Source: Chthoniobacteraceae bacterium (GTDB lineage Bacteria > Verrucomicrobiota > Verrucomicrobiia > Chthoniobacterales > Chthoniobacteraceae). From it: DNA of 62,120 nucleotides. Made by a program: the position numbers and the translations under genes. The notes under the pieces are model-generated. The model made no database searches. It was given only the letters and a program-made list of their open reading frames with translations, and was not told the DNA's origin. Below, one piece after another: positions 41,255 through 49,984 of this stretch (positions within the stretch are counted from its first letter, which is position 1; each line of letters starts with the position of its first letter). Location: NCBI GenBank assembly GCA_947471505.1, contig CANIWM010000029.1:1-62120 (forward strand), written 5' to 3'.

Positions 41255-42625
41255 ATGAAGATTCTTGCTGGTCGGATTTACCCAGTTCTCACTGCTGGAG
41301 CTTTGCTCTGCATTGCCTCGCCTGCGTATTCGCTGGAGTTTTTTCGCGAATTCGGCACTTCGCGGAGTTCCAGTGGCATCGGTCGCTTAACCCCCTCCGC
41401 GGGCGTTTTCGCCGGAAATTCGCCTGATGGGCTATCCCCTGTCGATGCGGTGGATCAACAGGCCGTTGAAGAGAAATATAATTTCCGACTGGGGTTGGTT
41501 GATTTTGTAATCGCTGCGGGTATCGGGGTTGAATTTAACGATAACATTACCCTCTCGCACTCCAATGAATTGAGCGATATCGTGCTTCGTCCCGAGGTCA
41601 ATATCGAGGGTATTTTGAGGGTGTCTGAATTAAACACACTTCGATTCGGAATCGGCTTGGGATACGCAAAATACCTTAGCCACAGCGAATTTGATTCGGA
41701 ATCGGTGATTCTCTCGCCCACCTCAGCGATTGTGTGGACGGTAAAAACGGGAAGTCTGACTTTTACGTTAAAGGAACGCATCTCGTATCAGGAGGATCCG
41801 TTTGATCTTCCCGTTCTCAGCAACGTCGCGAACTATAAACGCTGGGAGAATCAATCCGGCATCGAAGTTGACTGGGAAGCGACAGAATACGCCCGCGTTT
41901 CTGTGGGCTTCGACCGTTTCGACCTGTGGGCCAAAGACGAAACGTTTGCTCCGCAAGACCGTACCATCAATACCGTCTTCATTCGTCCAAGCGTTGACAT
42001 TAACCCACGACTCACCGTTGGATTGAATGGTTCAGTCAGTTGGACGGACTATAAACAGAACATTCAAGCGGATGGTAAGACGACGCTCGTCGGCCCATAC
42101 ATGCAGGTCAAAGTCTCCGAGACTACGGACTTTTACGCGGAAGTCGGATGGCAGAAGTCTGATTTTGACGGCGGCACACTACAGCAAGTCGTTCCTGTCT
42201 CAAATGGGGTCACGGGAACCCCATTCTTTATCGAGGACACACAGGATAGCGAGGAGATGTATTTCAAAGTGCAAGTCACGAATCGACCGAGCGAGAATTT
42301 CCGTCACTCGATCACCGCATCTCGCACGACTGAGAGTGGATTAGGGTCGAATTTTTACGACCTTTACCATTTCGAATATTCTGCGGACTGGCTCTTGCGT
42401 GAAAGCACATCCATCACGCCAACAGCCTTTTATGAATCTTACGAGACATCGGGGAATGTGCCAGAAAAGGCTCGGCGACTGGGGCTTGCTTTGGGGATCC
42501 ATCACATTTTGTCAAATTCCCTGACTCTTGGGCTCGATTATCGCTTTCTTATGAAAGACTCGAACAGACCTGACTCTGATTACAAACAGAATTTAGGGAT
42601 GTTTAGTCTCTACTATAAATTTTAA
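41255..42625 (+). CDS. Outer-membrane beta-barrel protein of the export locus
   Basis: A 456-aa exported barrel. The signal peptide is MKILAGRIYPVLTAGALLCIASPAYS; the ATG at 41255 is preferred over 41216. From about residue 75 on, amphipathic beta-strands alternate with turns (FVIAAGIGVEFNDNITLSH, TLRFGIGLGYAKYLSHSEF, YARVSVGFDRFDLW, TVGLNGSVSWTDYKQN), ending with the C-terminal aromatic strand GMFSLYYKF. This is the pattern of BBP2-type barrels found in exopolysaccharide and exosortase-linked loci. It is followed after 14 bp by the polysaccharide-export gene. Likely role: outer-membrane exit or assembly partner for a polymer. Confidence 0.75.
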   Translation: MKILAGRIYPVLTAGALLCIASPAYSLEFFREFGTSRSSSGIGRLTPSAGVFAGNSPDGLSPVDAVDQQAVEEKYNFRLGLVDFVIAAGIGVEFNDNITLSHSNELSDIVLRPEVNIEGILRVSELNTLRFGIGLGYAKYLSHSEFDSESVILSPTSAIVWTVKTGSLTFTLKERISYQEDPFDLPVLSNVANYKRWENQSGIEVDWEATEYARVSVGFDRFDLWAKDETFAPQDRTINTVFIRPSVDINPRLTVGLNGSVSWTDYKQNIQADGKTTLVGPYMQVKVSETTDFYAEVGWQKSDFDGGTLQQVVPVSNGVTGTPFFIEDTQDSEEMYFKVQVTNRPSENFRHSITASRTTESGLGSNFYDLYHFEYSADWLLRESTSITPTAFYESYETSGNVPEKARRLGLALGIHHILSNSLTLGLDYRFLMKDSNRPDSDYKQNLGMFSLYYKF

Positions 42626-42639
42626 AACCACTATGGCCT

Positions 42640-43350
42640 ATGCGTAACTTTCCAATTCGATTCCTCGGTGCGGTCGCCCTCATTATATCGGCGACCAGTT
42701 CGGTGAGTGCGCAGTCCAATAGTTTTTTTAAGCCACCAGCTCGCCCTGGAACGGGTGCATCTGCGGTGTCGCCAACCGAGCCAGTAGCCGAGATTCGCTC
42801 GGCGGATACAGGGCGCTCAGTGGCAGTTTCTCCAAACACGCCTTTGGTTCCTGGGGCGGAGGTTTCGTTTAAGATTGTCGAGGAGAACGAAGCGCCAGTT
42901 CGTGCAATTGTTGCGGATACTGGTGAGTTGGAGATTCCCGGAGGGATGGGGCGCGTCAATGTGAACGGGATGACTTCCTCACAGGCATCGGTGGCCGTGA
43001 AGTCTTACCTTGAAGGTCTCTACTACAAACGCGGGAAGGCTACCGTGGTAATCGGTCTTAATGTCCTCCCGATGAGTGGGCAGATGAAATCAAAGGTCAT
43101 CATGTCTGGGAAGGTAGCGAGACCCGGAGCGGTAGAGTTCTACCTGAATGCTCCAAAGACATTATCAGAAGCAGTCAACGAGGCGGGCTCTACTTCGTGG
43201 TCTGATTTAGAGAAGGTACGGGTAACACGGGGGAGTGAGACACGCGAATACAATGTGAAGGACATCTTGGAGAAGGGGAATACCAAGAACGATTTTCCGC
43301 TTAGAGATGGCGACCGGATATTCGTGCCGGCGCTTAAATGGAACTTTTAA
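42640..43350 (+). CDS. Wza-like polysaccharide export protein (PES + SLBB)
   Basis: A 236-aa periplasmic/outer-membrane protein with signal peptide MRNFPIRFLGAVALIISATSSVSA. The polysaccharide-export (PES) domain covers about 65-140 (GAEVSFKIVEENEAP, GELEIPGGMGRVNVNGMTSSQA). It is followed by an SLBB-type domain (about 150-220; VIMSGKVARPGAVEF, SEAVNEAGSTSWSDLEKVRVTRG, FPLRDGDRIFVP). It is shorter than Wza and has no lipobox cysteine, so it may rely on the neighbouring barrel for outer-membrane passage. It sits between the barrel gene and the Wzc-like gene in one operon with 14-bp gaps. Confidence 0.85.
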   Translation: MRNFPIRFLGAVALIISATSSVSAQSNSFFKPPARPGTGASAVSPTEPVAEIRSADTGRSVAVSPNTPLVPGAEVSFKIVEENEAPVRAIVADTGELEIPGGMGRVNVNGMTSSQASVAVKSYLEGLYYKRGKATVVIGLNVLPMSGQMKSKVIMSGKVARPGAVEFYLNAPKTLSEAVNEAGSTSWSDLEKVRVTRGSETREYNVKDILEKGNTKNDFPLRDGDRIFVPALKWNF

Positions 43351-43364
43351 GGCAATAATCTGAT

Positions 43365-45407
43365 ATGGAATCGCCAGCCTACCCATCCGCCGCAGGTGCG
43401 GAACTTGGATCAAAACTTGGAGTTCGTTTTTACCGTTACCGCGCTGTCCTCAGGCGTTATTGGTGGATTTTAGCCCTTACCATTGGAATCGGTCTTCTCT
43501 ATGAGACCTATGTTGTCGTTTCAAAGCCCACTCGTTTCGTGTCTTTTGGCAAACTCAGCGTGCGCCTCACTGGGTCCGACGAGAGGATGAATGGGATGGT
43601 CAATTTGCCTAGTTTTTATGGGCATGTGATTTCTCAGCTTAAAGGAATTCAGGTGAGGGAGCGTGCGAGGGCTCAGGTAGCCGTTTTGAAGCCCGAATGG
43701 ATTGGGGAAGTCGATCGGATCGAAATAAACGCGGAGAACGAAATCAACACGTTCTTTTTCATTGTGACAGGGACGGGGCAGAACCCTGATTTTACGCAGT
43801 TTTACGTCGATACCGTGATGAAGGAGTTCTTAGCGATCCGCGAGGACGAGACTGCTGTGATCAACGGAAAAGTCATCGCCGATCTCAATAAACGTCTCGC
43901 GGACGAGAACCGGTTGGCGGAAGAAGCGAAAGATACCCTCTTTAAGCTTAAAGAAGATATCAAAGTCCCGCTTCCCGAAGAACGGGAAAAAGACCTCACA
44001 CTCCAGACCAACAAGGTTCAGGATACGATTAGTGGGCTCGAAAGTCATTTGAACCTGTATAAATCGATGTCGGACGGTGAGGTTTTACGCGGAACCGGCA
44101 CGACCAAAGGAGAGGAATCAGCGTCGCCCGCAGCCAATAATCTGGTAACATTGAAACAGTTGCGGGCGAAAAAAGACTCTGACTTCGCGAAAAAGAAAGA
44201 GATTTGGCTGCCCAAAAACCCAAAGTATATCGCCGCTGCTGACGAGATCGAATCCCTAGATGCTGAGATCAAGACGTTGTCTGAATTCGCAAAACTTGGG
44301 CGTGAAGCTCAGATTAAGCGGATTGAGACCGAACTCGACCAGGCGCGGATAAAACTTAAAGAAGTTACAGAGGAATCTGTGAAATGGAGCTCTGTCATGC
44401 TCCGCTACCGCCAACTGAAGATGAATGTGGATTCGGCTTTGGAGAAAGTGAAGACCACGGATGATCGAATCGCCAAGATGAAGAATGAGCAGGGAAATAG
44501 CGGTGAGATCATCGGAATCCATTACGCAGCGCAGACTCCGACGGAGGAACCTCGCGGAGTGGTTCGGCATCTGTTGACTGGATTGATTGGCGGTTTCTTG
44601 TTGGGGCTTGGGATTCTGTTTTTGCTCGACCGTGCGGATGACCGATTGGCTTCCTCTAGTGAGATGATTGAGCAGTTTGCCGAGCCGATTTTGGGGCAGA
44701 TTCCCGATGTGGCGGATACGCGCACTGAGGCTGGTTTGCCGCTTTTGCAGGAGGACGATGACCGCTACATGTTTGCAGAGGCGTTTCGCAGCTTGAGGTC
44801 GTCGCTTATTTTCATGCCGAATCAGACGGAGCTAAAGACTCTGATTGTGACGAGCGCGATTCCGAACGAAGGCAAATCTACGGTCGCGAGTAACCTCGCC
44901 GTCACGATGTCTGCGGCTGGCGCGAGAGTTCTCCTTGTGGATGCGGACTTGCGTCGAGGGGATATTGCGGCGCTCTTTGATATTGATGGGCGTCAGGGGC
45001 TCTCGAACATTCTGCGTGGGGAGGTGACTTGGCAGAATTCCGTTCAAGAAGTGCGAGGCGGTAAGCTGCATATCATTCCGCGCGGACCTGTTACGAACCA
45101 GTCGGGTGAGTTGCTCTTGCTTCCTATCGTGCAGAAGTTGCTCGATGAATGGAAGGCGCGCTATGACTTGGTGGTCTTCAATACGGCCCCGATCCTTGCG
45201 ACGGATGATACGCCTACACTCGCGCCGAATTTTGACGGAACTCTGATGGTGATTCGCGCCTCGTTTACGTCTGCGCGCTTGACCCGCAACGCTCTGAATG
45301 CGCTGTATCAACGGCAGGTGAATGTTTTAGGCCTCATTATGAACTGTGTTGATACGGAGTTGCCTGACTACTACTATTACAGGTATCCTAAATACTACGC
45401 GGCTTAA
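43365..45407 (+). CDS. Wzc-like chain-length regulator / BY-type tyrosine kinase
   Basis: A 680-aa inner-membrane protein. The Wzz-type region has a first membrane segment (WWILALTIGIGLLYETYVVV, about 26-45), a long periplasmic coiled coil (about 165-380) and a second segment (LLTGLIGGFLLGLGILFLL, about 398-416). The cytoplasmic BY-kinase domain (about 470-670) has Walker A SAIPNEGKSTVASN, Walker A' VLLVDADLRRGD and Walker B YDLVVFNTAPIL. It ends with a tyrosine cluster (DYYYYRYPKYY) for autophosphorylation. Unlike the upstream pseudokinase, all catalytic motifs are intact. It controls polymer length and export with the Wza-like protein. No glycosyltransferase is nearby. Confidence 0.9.
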   Translation: MESPAYPSAAGAELGSKLGVRFYRYRAVLRRYWWILALTIGIGLLYETYVVVSKPTRFVSFGKLSVRLTGSDERMNGMVNLPSFYGHVISQLKGIQVRERARAQVAVLKPEWIGEVDRIEINAENEINTFFFIVTGTGQNPDFTQFYVDTVMKEFLAIREDETAVINGKVIADLNKRLADENRLAEEAKDTLFKLKEDIKVPLPEEREKDLTLQTNKVQDTISGLESHLNLYKSMSDGEVLRGTGTTKGEESASPAANNLVTLKQLRAKKDSDFAKKKEIWLPKNPKYIAAADEIESLDAEIKTLSEFAKLGREAQIKRIETELDQARIKLKEVTEESVKWSSVMLRYRQLKMNVDSALEKVKTTDDRIAKMKNEQGNSGEIIGIHYAAQTPTEEPRGVVRHLLTGLIGGFLLGLGILFLLDRADDRLASSSEMIEQFAEPILGQIPDVADTRTEAGLPLLQEDDDRYMFAEAFRSLRSSLIFMPNQTELKTLIVTSAIPNEGKSTVASNLAVTMSAAGARVLLVDADLRRGDIAALFDIDGRQGLSNILRGEVTWQNSVQEVRGGKLHIIPRGPVTNQSGELLLLPIVQKLLDEWKARYDLVVFNTAPILATDDTPTLAPNFDGTLMVIRASFTSARLTRNALNALYQRQVNVLGLIMNCVDTELPDYYYYRYPKYYAA

Positions 45408-45536
45408 TCTGCCTCGGTTTACTGCGAGTAGGGGCGTGACAGTTTCTCCATTGGAAAGATTTTACTCGCGACTTGCTTGCGAAATGGGTCTTCTGTGCGA
45501 ATTCTGTCGGTCGACTTATCCAACATACAAAAACGC

Positions 45537-47747
45537 ATGAAAAAAACCTCCTTCATCCTACTCACTTCGATTGCAGCAACGCTGACGGTCGTGCCATTCG
45601 TCACCGGGGCTCCTGAGCCTGATTTCCGTAAAGTCGCCTCCAATGTGGGGAATCTTTTGGAGACGGCTCATTTCAGCAAAAGGCATCTCGACGACAGCGT
45701 CTCGAAGCAGTTTCTGAAGAACTATCTTGAGCGTTTGGATTACAATCATTTGTTTTTCACCCAAAAGGATGTGGATAATTTCACGGCAAAATACGCGACC
45801 GTTCTCGACGATGACATCAGCGCCGGGAACACGAAGCCTGCGCTCGAAATCTACGAGATTTTCAAGAAGCGGGTCGATGACCGTGTTGCGAAGGTGAAGG
45901 AGAGCTTGAAGGAGAAATATGAGTTCTCCGGGAATCGTTCGGTAGAGCTTCGCCGTGATAAATCGCCGTGGCCGAAGGACGCTGCCGATGCAGACCGGAT
46001 TTGGCGTGACCGGGTCGAGGGCGAAATGCTCGATCGGACGCTGATGAATGACAAGGTTGAAGCGCCAGTGAAGGTGATCACCAAGCGTTATGACCAGCTT
46101 TTGCGCAATTTGCGTGAGCAGACCGAGGAGGAGATCATCTCCACGTTCCTGACAGTCTTGGCGGAGACGTACGACCCGCATTCCGAGTATATGAGCCGGT
46201 CGCAGCTCGACAGCTTCAACATTAACATGCGCCTTTCGCTTGTCGGGATTGGTGCTGTTTTAAAAGAGGATGAGGGTTACGCGAATATTCGCGAGCTTGT
46301 GGTCGGCGGACCAGCGTCGAAAGACGGACGGCTGAAAGTGGGAGACCGTGTTTGCGCGGTAGCGCAGGGAGATGAGCCGTTTGTGGAGACTGTGGATATG
46401 CGCCTCGATAAGGTTGTTGAGATGATCCGTGGTAAGAAAGACACCATCGTCAGACTGAAGGTGATCCCCGTCAATACGACCGATCCATCGGAGCGCAAAG
46501 TCATCGAGATTAAGCGCAGCGAGGTGAAATTGACGGAGCAGGAAGCCAAGGCGGAGATCATCGAGCATCCGAAGGCTGATGGGACGGTGGAGCGTATCGG
46601 CTGGATCATTTTACCATCGTTTTATGCCGACATGGAGCGCAGCCGAAAGGCCGATGCGAAGAGCACTACGAAGGATGTTCTCGTTTTGCTGGAGCGGCTG
46701 AAGAAAGAGAAGATCGACGGCCTCGTGATGGACCTCCGCCGCAATGGCGGTGGCTCGCTGGAGGAGGCTGTGAACCTCACGGGACTCTTCATCAAGAGCG
46801 GTTGCGTCGTCTTGGCCAAGGACACCGAGGGCCGCACGACGAAGCTCAAGGATAACGACCCATCGGTGGCGTATGACGGGCCGATGGTCGTGCTCGCGAA
46901 TAAGCTGAGCGCGTCTGCCAGCGAGATCTTCGCAGCGGCGCTTCAAGACTATAACCGTGCGGCGATTGTGGGTGATACTTCCACGTTTGGAAAAGGGACG
47001 GTGCAGACGATGGTGGACATTGGGAACATCATCCCGATGAGCACCGGAGCGGGAGCCTTGAAGCTCACGATTCAGAAGTTCTACCGGATTTCAGGCGGCA
47101 GCACGCAGCTTCGTGGCGTGGTGAGCGACATCAAACTACCGTCACTTTGGGACCAGTCGGACATTGGCGAATCTGCGCTCAAGGGGCCACTGGGCTACGA
47201 CACGATTGATGCGGTGCCTTACGACAAGGTGGAGAAACCGCTATTCGTTCAGGAGTTGAAGCAGAAATCTGTGGCGCGAGTAACAGGGGACCAAGAGTTC
47301 AAGTGGATCATGGAAGATGCGGAGCGCATCAAAAAGCGCGTCGCGGAGAACAAAGTCTCGCTCAACGAGAAAGCCCGGAAAGCTGAAGTGGAAGAAGAGA
47401 AAACGCGTAAAGAAGCGAGGAAGGCCGAGCGTGCCAAGCAAAAGGGGCCGGAAGAAAAGGTCTTTAGTGTCACGCTGGCAAACGCCGGAAAGCCAGAACT
47501 GGAACCGAAAGTCGAGAAGAAGCCCGAAGTCGCTGTTGTGCCCGGCAAAGACAACGCCGCCCCGGCAGAAACTCCGAAAACGGAACCGAAGACTGCGAAA
47601 GAGGACGATGATGCGGACGATGAAGTGGAGGCCCCTGCGCAGGTGGACCCAATCCGCCGAGAGACGCTCAACATTGTCGCCGATCTGATCCAATTCAATC
47701 GAACCCCGCCGCCTCCGACTGAGGACAAGACGGCGCTGAAGAAGTAG
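45537..47747 (+). CDS. prc: Tail-specific (C-terminal processing) protease
   Basis: A 736-aa periplasmic S41 protease of the Prc/Tsp type, with signal peptide MKKTSFILLTSIAATLTVVPFVTG. It has an N-terminal helical region, a PDZ domain (about 235-330; ANIRELVVGGPASKDGRLKVGDRVCAV) and a peptidase core with the Ser/Lys dyad. By alignment with E. coli Tsp the catalytic residues are Ser460 in SASASEIFAAALQDY and Lys486 in FGKGTVQ. The C-terminal DUF3340-like region is highly charged and Lys/Glu-rich. The ATG at 45537 is chosen because it starts the signal peptide. It follows the Wzc-like gene by 129 bp on the same strand. It may process envelope or exported proteins, with a housekeeping function equally possible. 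Confidence 0.9.
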   Translation: MKKTSFILLTSIAATLTVVPFVTGAPEPDFRKVASNVGNLLETAHFSKRHLDDSVSKQFLKNYLERLDYNHLFFTQKDVDNFTAKYATVLDDDISAGNTKPALEIYEIFKKRVDDRVAKVKESLKEKYEFSGNRSVELRRDKSPWPKDAADADRIWRDRVEGEMLDRTLMNDKVEAPVKVITKRYDQLLRNLREQTEEEIISTFLTVLAETYDPHSEYMSRSQLDSFNINMRLSLVGIGAVLKEDEGYANIRELVVGGPASKDGRLKVGDRVCAVAQGDEPFVETVDMRLDKVVEMIRGKKDTIVRLKVIPVNTTDPSERKVIEIKRSEVKLTEQEAKAEIIEHPKADGTVERIGWIILPSFYADMERSRKADAKSTTKDVLVLLERLKKEKIDGLVMDLRRNGGGSLEEAVNLTGLFIKSGCVVLAKDTEGRTTKLKDNDPSVAYDGPMVVLANKLSASASEIFAAALQDYNRAAIVGDTSTFGKGTVQTMVDIGNIIPMSTGAGALKLTIQKFYRISGGSTQLRGVVSDIKLPSLWDQSDIGESALKGPLGYDTIDAVPYDKVEKPLFVQELKQKSVARVTGDQEFKWIMEDAERIKKRVAENKVSLNEKARKAEVEEEKTRKEARKAERAKQKGPEEKVFSVTLANAGKPELEPKVEKKPEVAVVPGKDNAAPAETPKTEPKTAKEDDDADDEVEAPAQVDPIRRETLNIVADLIQFNRTPPPPTEDKTALKK

Positions 47748-47753
47748 GCGCTC

Positions 47754-48539
47754 CTATTTCCCGCCGACGGTCATCGTGTAGCGCCCGCCTGCTCTGCGGA
47801 GGGTGACCTTTGCGCCGAATGCAGCACTCAGACTCTTTGTGTTGAGGACGCGGTCTTTTTTGCCAGAGGCAAAGACGCGGCCCGAGGCGAGGAGAAGCGC
47901 GTGGGTGAGGGGCGGGATGATTTCCTCAACGTGGTGCGTGACGAAGAGCAGCGCTGGTGCATCCTTTTGTGAAATGAGGCGCTCTAGGAAATCGAGAAAT
48001 CGCTCGCGGGCTACGGGGTCGAGCCCGGCACACGGTTCGTCGAGAATGAGCACGCTCGGCTTGGCCATGAGGGCGCGGGCGATGAGGACGCGCTGGCGTT
48101 CGCCTTGGCTGAGGACGCCCCATTCGCGCTGGGCGAGGTGGGCGCATTCGGTGCGCTCCATCATTTCGAGCGCCTCGCGTTTGTCGGCTTTTTTGACGGT
48201 GCCCCAGTAGTCGAGCATCGCGTATTTTCCGCCGATGATGACGAGTTCGGCGGGGTCCCAATCGGGGACTTTTTGGCGGATGGAACTGCTGACGATCCCC
48301 ACGCGCTCGCGGAGCTTGCGCCAGTCGGTTTCGCCGAAGGTTTCGCCGAGGAGGGAGACGCTGCCGCCGGAGGGCGTGAGGTAGCCGGTGAGGGCGGAAA
48401 GGAGAGAGGTTTTCCCCGAGCCGTTTGAGCCGAGGATGACCCAGTGCTCGCCGGGCAGGACGGTCCAATCGAGCGCATCGAGGATGCGCGTGCCGTCGCG
48501 GGTGATGGTGAGTTTTTCTACGTGGAGAATCGGCGTCAT
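47754..48539 (-). CDS. ABC transporter ATP-binding protein (ModF/YlmA-like)
   Basis: A 261-aa ATPase with Walker [13 protein letters not shown], signature [15 protein letters not shown], Walker [14 protein letters not shown] and H-loop FVTHHVEEI. The two His residues and '[22 protein letters not shown]' are typical of stand-alone ATPases of the YlmA/ModF-like group, which often lack a partner permease. The ATG overlaps the trmD stop (ATGA), so it is co-translated with trmD. Substrate and permease are unknown; the only ABC permease in the window is at 31.5 kb. It is convergent with the protease gene 6 bp away. Confidence 0.87.
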   Translation of the reverse strand: MTPILHVEKLTITRDGTRILDALDWTVLPGEHWVILGSNGSGKTSLLSALTGYLTPSGGSVSLLGETFGETDWRKLRERVGIVSSSIRQKVPDWDPAELVIIGGKYAMLDYWGTVKKADKREALEMMERTECAHLAQREWGVLSQGERQRVLIARALMAKPSVLILDEPCAGLDPVARERFLDFLERLISQKDAPALLFVTHHVEEIIPPLTHALLLASGRVFASGKKDRVLNTKSLSAAFGAKVTLRRAGGRYTMTVGGK

Positions 48540-49207
48540 GGCAGTAAATCGGGGCGGCGCTCGCGGGTGCGGGCGATGGCTTGTTCGCGCCGCCATTTCG
48601 CGATGTTCTTGTGGTGGCCGCTGAGGAGGATGTCGGGCACTTTCCACCCGCGAAAGTCGAACGGTCGCGTGTAGTGCGGGAACTCCAGCAGCCCGCTGGC
48701 AAAGCTGTCGTCGCCTGCGCTCGCCTCGTCGCCGAGCACGCCGGGGAGCAGGCGCACGATCGCATCCACGACGACGCACGCGCTGATGACGCCGTTCGTG
48801 AGCACGTAGTCGCCGATGCTGAGTTCGTCGTCCACGAGGTGATCGAGGACGCGCTGGTCCACCCCCTCGTAGTGCCCGCTGAGGAAGACGACATGCCCGC
48901 GCCGCTCGGCGTATTCTTGCGCGATGCGTTGGTCGAACCGTCGCCCGCAGGGGCTCATGTAAACGACGCGCGTCTCCGGCGTCCGCACGGACTCCACCGC
49001 CTCGAAGATCGGCTCGCACTTCATCACCATCCCTTGCCCGCCGCCGTAGGGCGTATCGTCTGCGGTGTGGTGGCGGTCGTGCGTCCAATCACGGAGGTCC
49101 AGCGAGCGAAAGGCGACGGCCCCTTTCTCCTGTGCGCGCTTCATGATGCTCTCGCCGAGGATCGCCGTGGCGATCCCTGGAAAGAGACTCAGGATGTCTA
49201 TTTGCAT
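48536..49207 (-). CDS. trmD: tRNA (guanine-N1-)-methyltransferase
   Basis: A 223-aa SPOUT methyltransferase making m1G37 in tRNAs, which prevents frameshifting. Diagnostic segments: [36 protein letters not shown], the trefoil-knot SAM site [13 protein letters not shown] and [11 protein letters not shown], and [11 protein letters not shown]. The family starts at M-x-I-D-I-L, so I use the ATG at 49207. An ATG at 49222 (MTTPAMQ) is possible, and the open frame to 49369 is not. The usual rpsP-rimM-trmD-rplS arrangement is absent; instead an ABC ATPase follows with a 4-bp overlap. Confidence 0.95.
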   Translation of the reverse strand: MQIDILSLFPGIATAILGESIMKRAQEKGAVAFRSLDLRDWTHDRHHTADDTPYGGGQGMVMKCEPIFEAVESVRTPETRVVYMSPCGRRFDQRIAQEYAERRGHVVFLSGHYEGVDQRVLDHLVDDELSIGDYVLTNGVISACVVVDAIVRLLPGVLGDEASAGDDSFASGLLEFPHYTRPFDFRGWKVPDILLSGHHKNIAKWRREQAIARTRERRPDLLP

Positions 49208-49363
49208 CGCGGGCGTCGTCATTGGTGCGGAGTTGGATGGAAGAAACCGTCGCGCTCGGCAAGCTGGACGTTTCAGTTTGGCTCGCGTTTCGATCACTCC
49301 CGCGAGGATTCCGGTTTTTCCCGCTCGCCTTTTACGCCGACGCCGCCATGTTCCCGCGCTTTC

Positions 49364-49978
49364 ATGCAAGAAACCAATCCATACGCATTCCCCTTGGAAT
49401 TACCGGCTGGAGACTTTGACGCATTTATCTTCGATTGCGACGGCACACTCGCCGACACGATGCCTACGCACTTCAAGGCGTGGCAGACGGCACTGGGGAA
49501 GGCGGCGGAAGATTTCCCGGAGGCGATGTTTTACGAGCTGGGCGGGGTGCCGACTTCGCGCATCGTCGAGATTCTGAACGAGCGCCACGGCTACAATCTC
49601 CCGGTGGAAGAAACCGTCGCCCATAAAGAAGGGCTCTTCCTCGAAATGAGCCACGACATCGCAGCCATCGAGCCGGTCGTCGCACTCGCGCGGGAGTATC
49701 ACGGCAAGAAGCCCCTCGCCGTCGCCAGCGGCGGGCACCATCGCATCGTGATGAATACGTTGCGCGCGCTCGGCATCGCGCACCTTTTCGACGCCATCGT
49801 GTGCAGCGAGGATTACAGCCGGGGGAAACCGCACCCCGATCCGTTTCTCGAAGCCGCACGCCGGCTCAACGTCGCGGCGGAAAAGTGCCTCGTCTTTGAA
49901 GACACGGCGACCGGCGCACAAGCCGCAGCCGCAGCCGGCATGGCGTGCGTCCTCGTCCCACCGCTCAAGCGCTCGTAG
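49364..49978 (+). CDS. HAD-superfamily hydrolase (beta-phosphoglucomutase-like)
   Basis: A 204-aa subfamily-IA HAD enzyme. Motif I is [15 protein letters not shown] (nucleophile Asp and the second Asp), motif II VASGGHH, motif III the Lys in RGKPHPDPF, and motif [16 protein letters not shown]. The four-helix cap lies between residues about 20 and 90. [11 protein letters not shown] and the cap sequence resemble beta-phosphoglucomutase and fructose-1-phosphatase-like (YqaB) members. The start at 49364 gives the family N-terminus; the frame extends upstream through trmD antisense and that part is not coding. It precedes malQ by only 6 bp, so a role in alpha-glucan or sugar-phosphate metabolism is likely. 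Confidence 0.88.
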   Translation: MQETNPYAFPLELPAGDFDAFIFDCDGTLADTMPTHFKAWQTALGKAAEDFPEAMFYELGGVPTSRIVEILNERHGYNLPVEETVAHKEGLFLEMSHDIAAIEPVVALAREYHGKKPLAVASGGHHRIVMNTLRALGIAHLFDAIVCSEDYSRGKPHPDPFLEAARRLNVAAEKCLVFEDTATGAQAAAAAGMACVLVPPLKRS

Positions 49979-49984
49979 CCCGCG

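Noticed and set aside
42640-43350. Wza lipoprotein
   Set aside because: PES and SLBB regions are present but no lipobox cysteine follows the signal peptide, so lipoprotein status is not supported.
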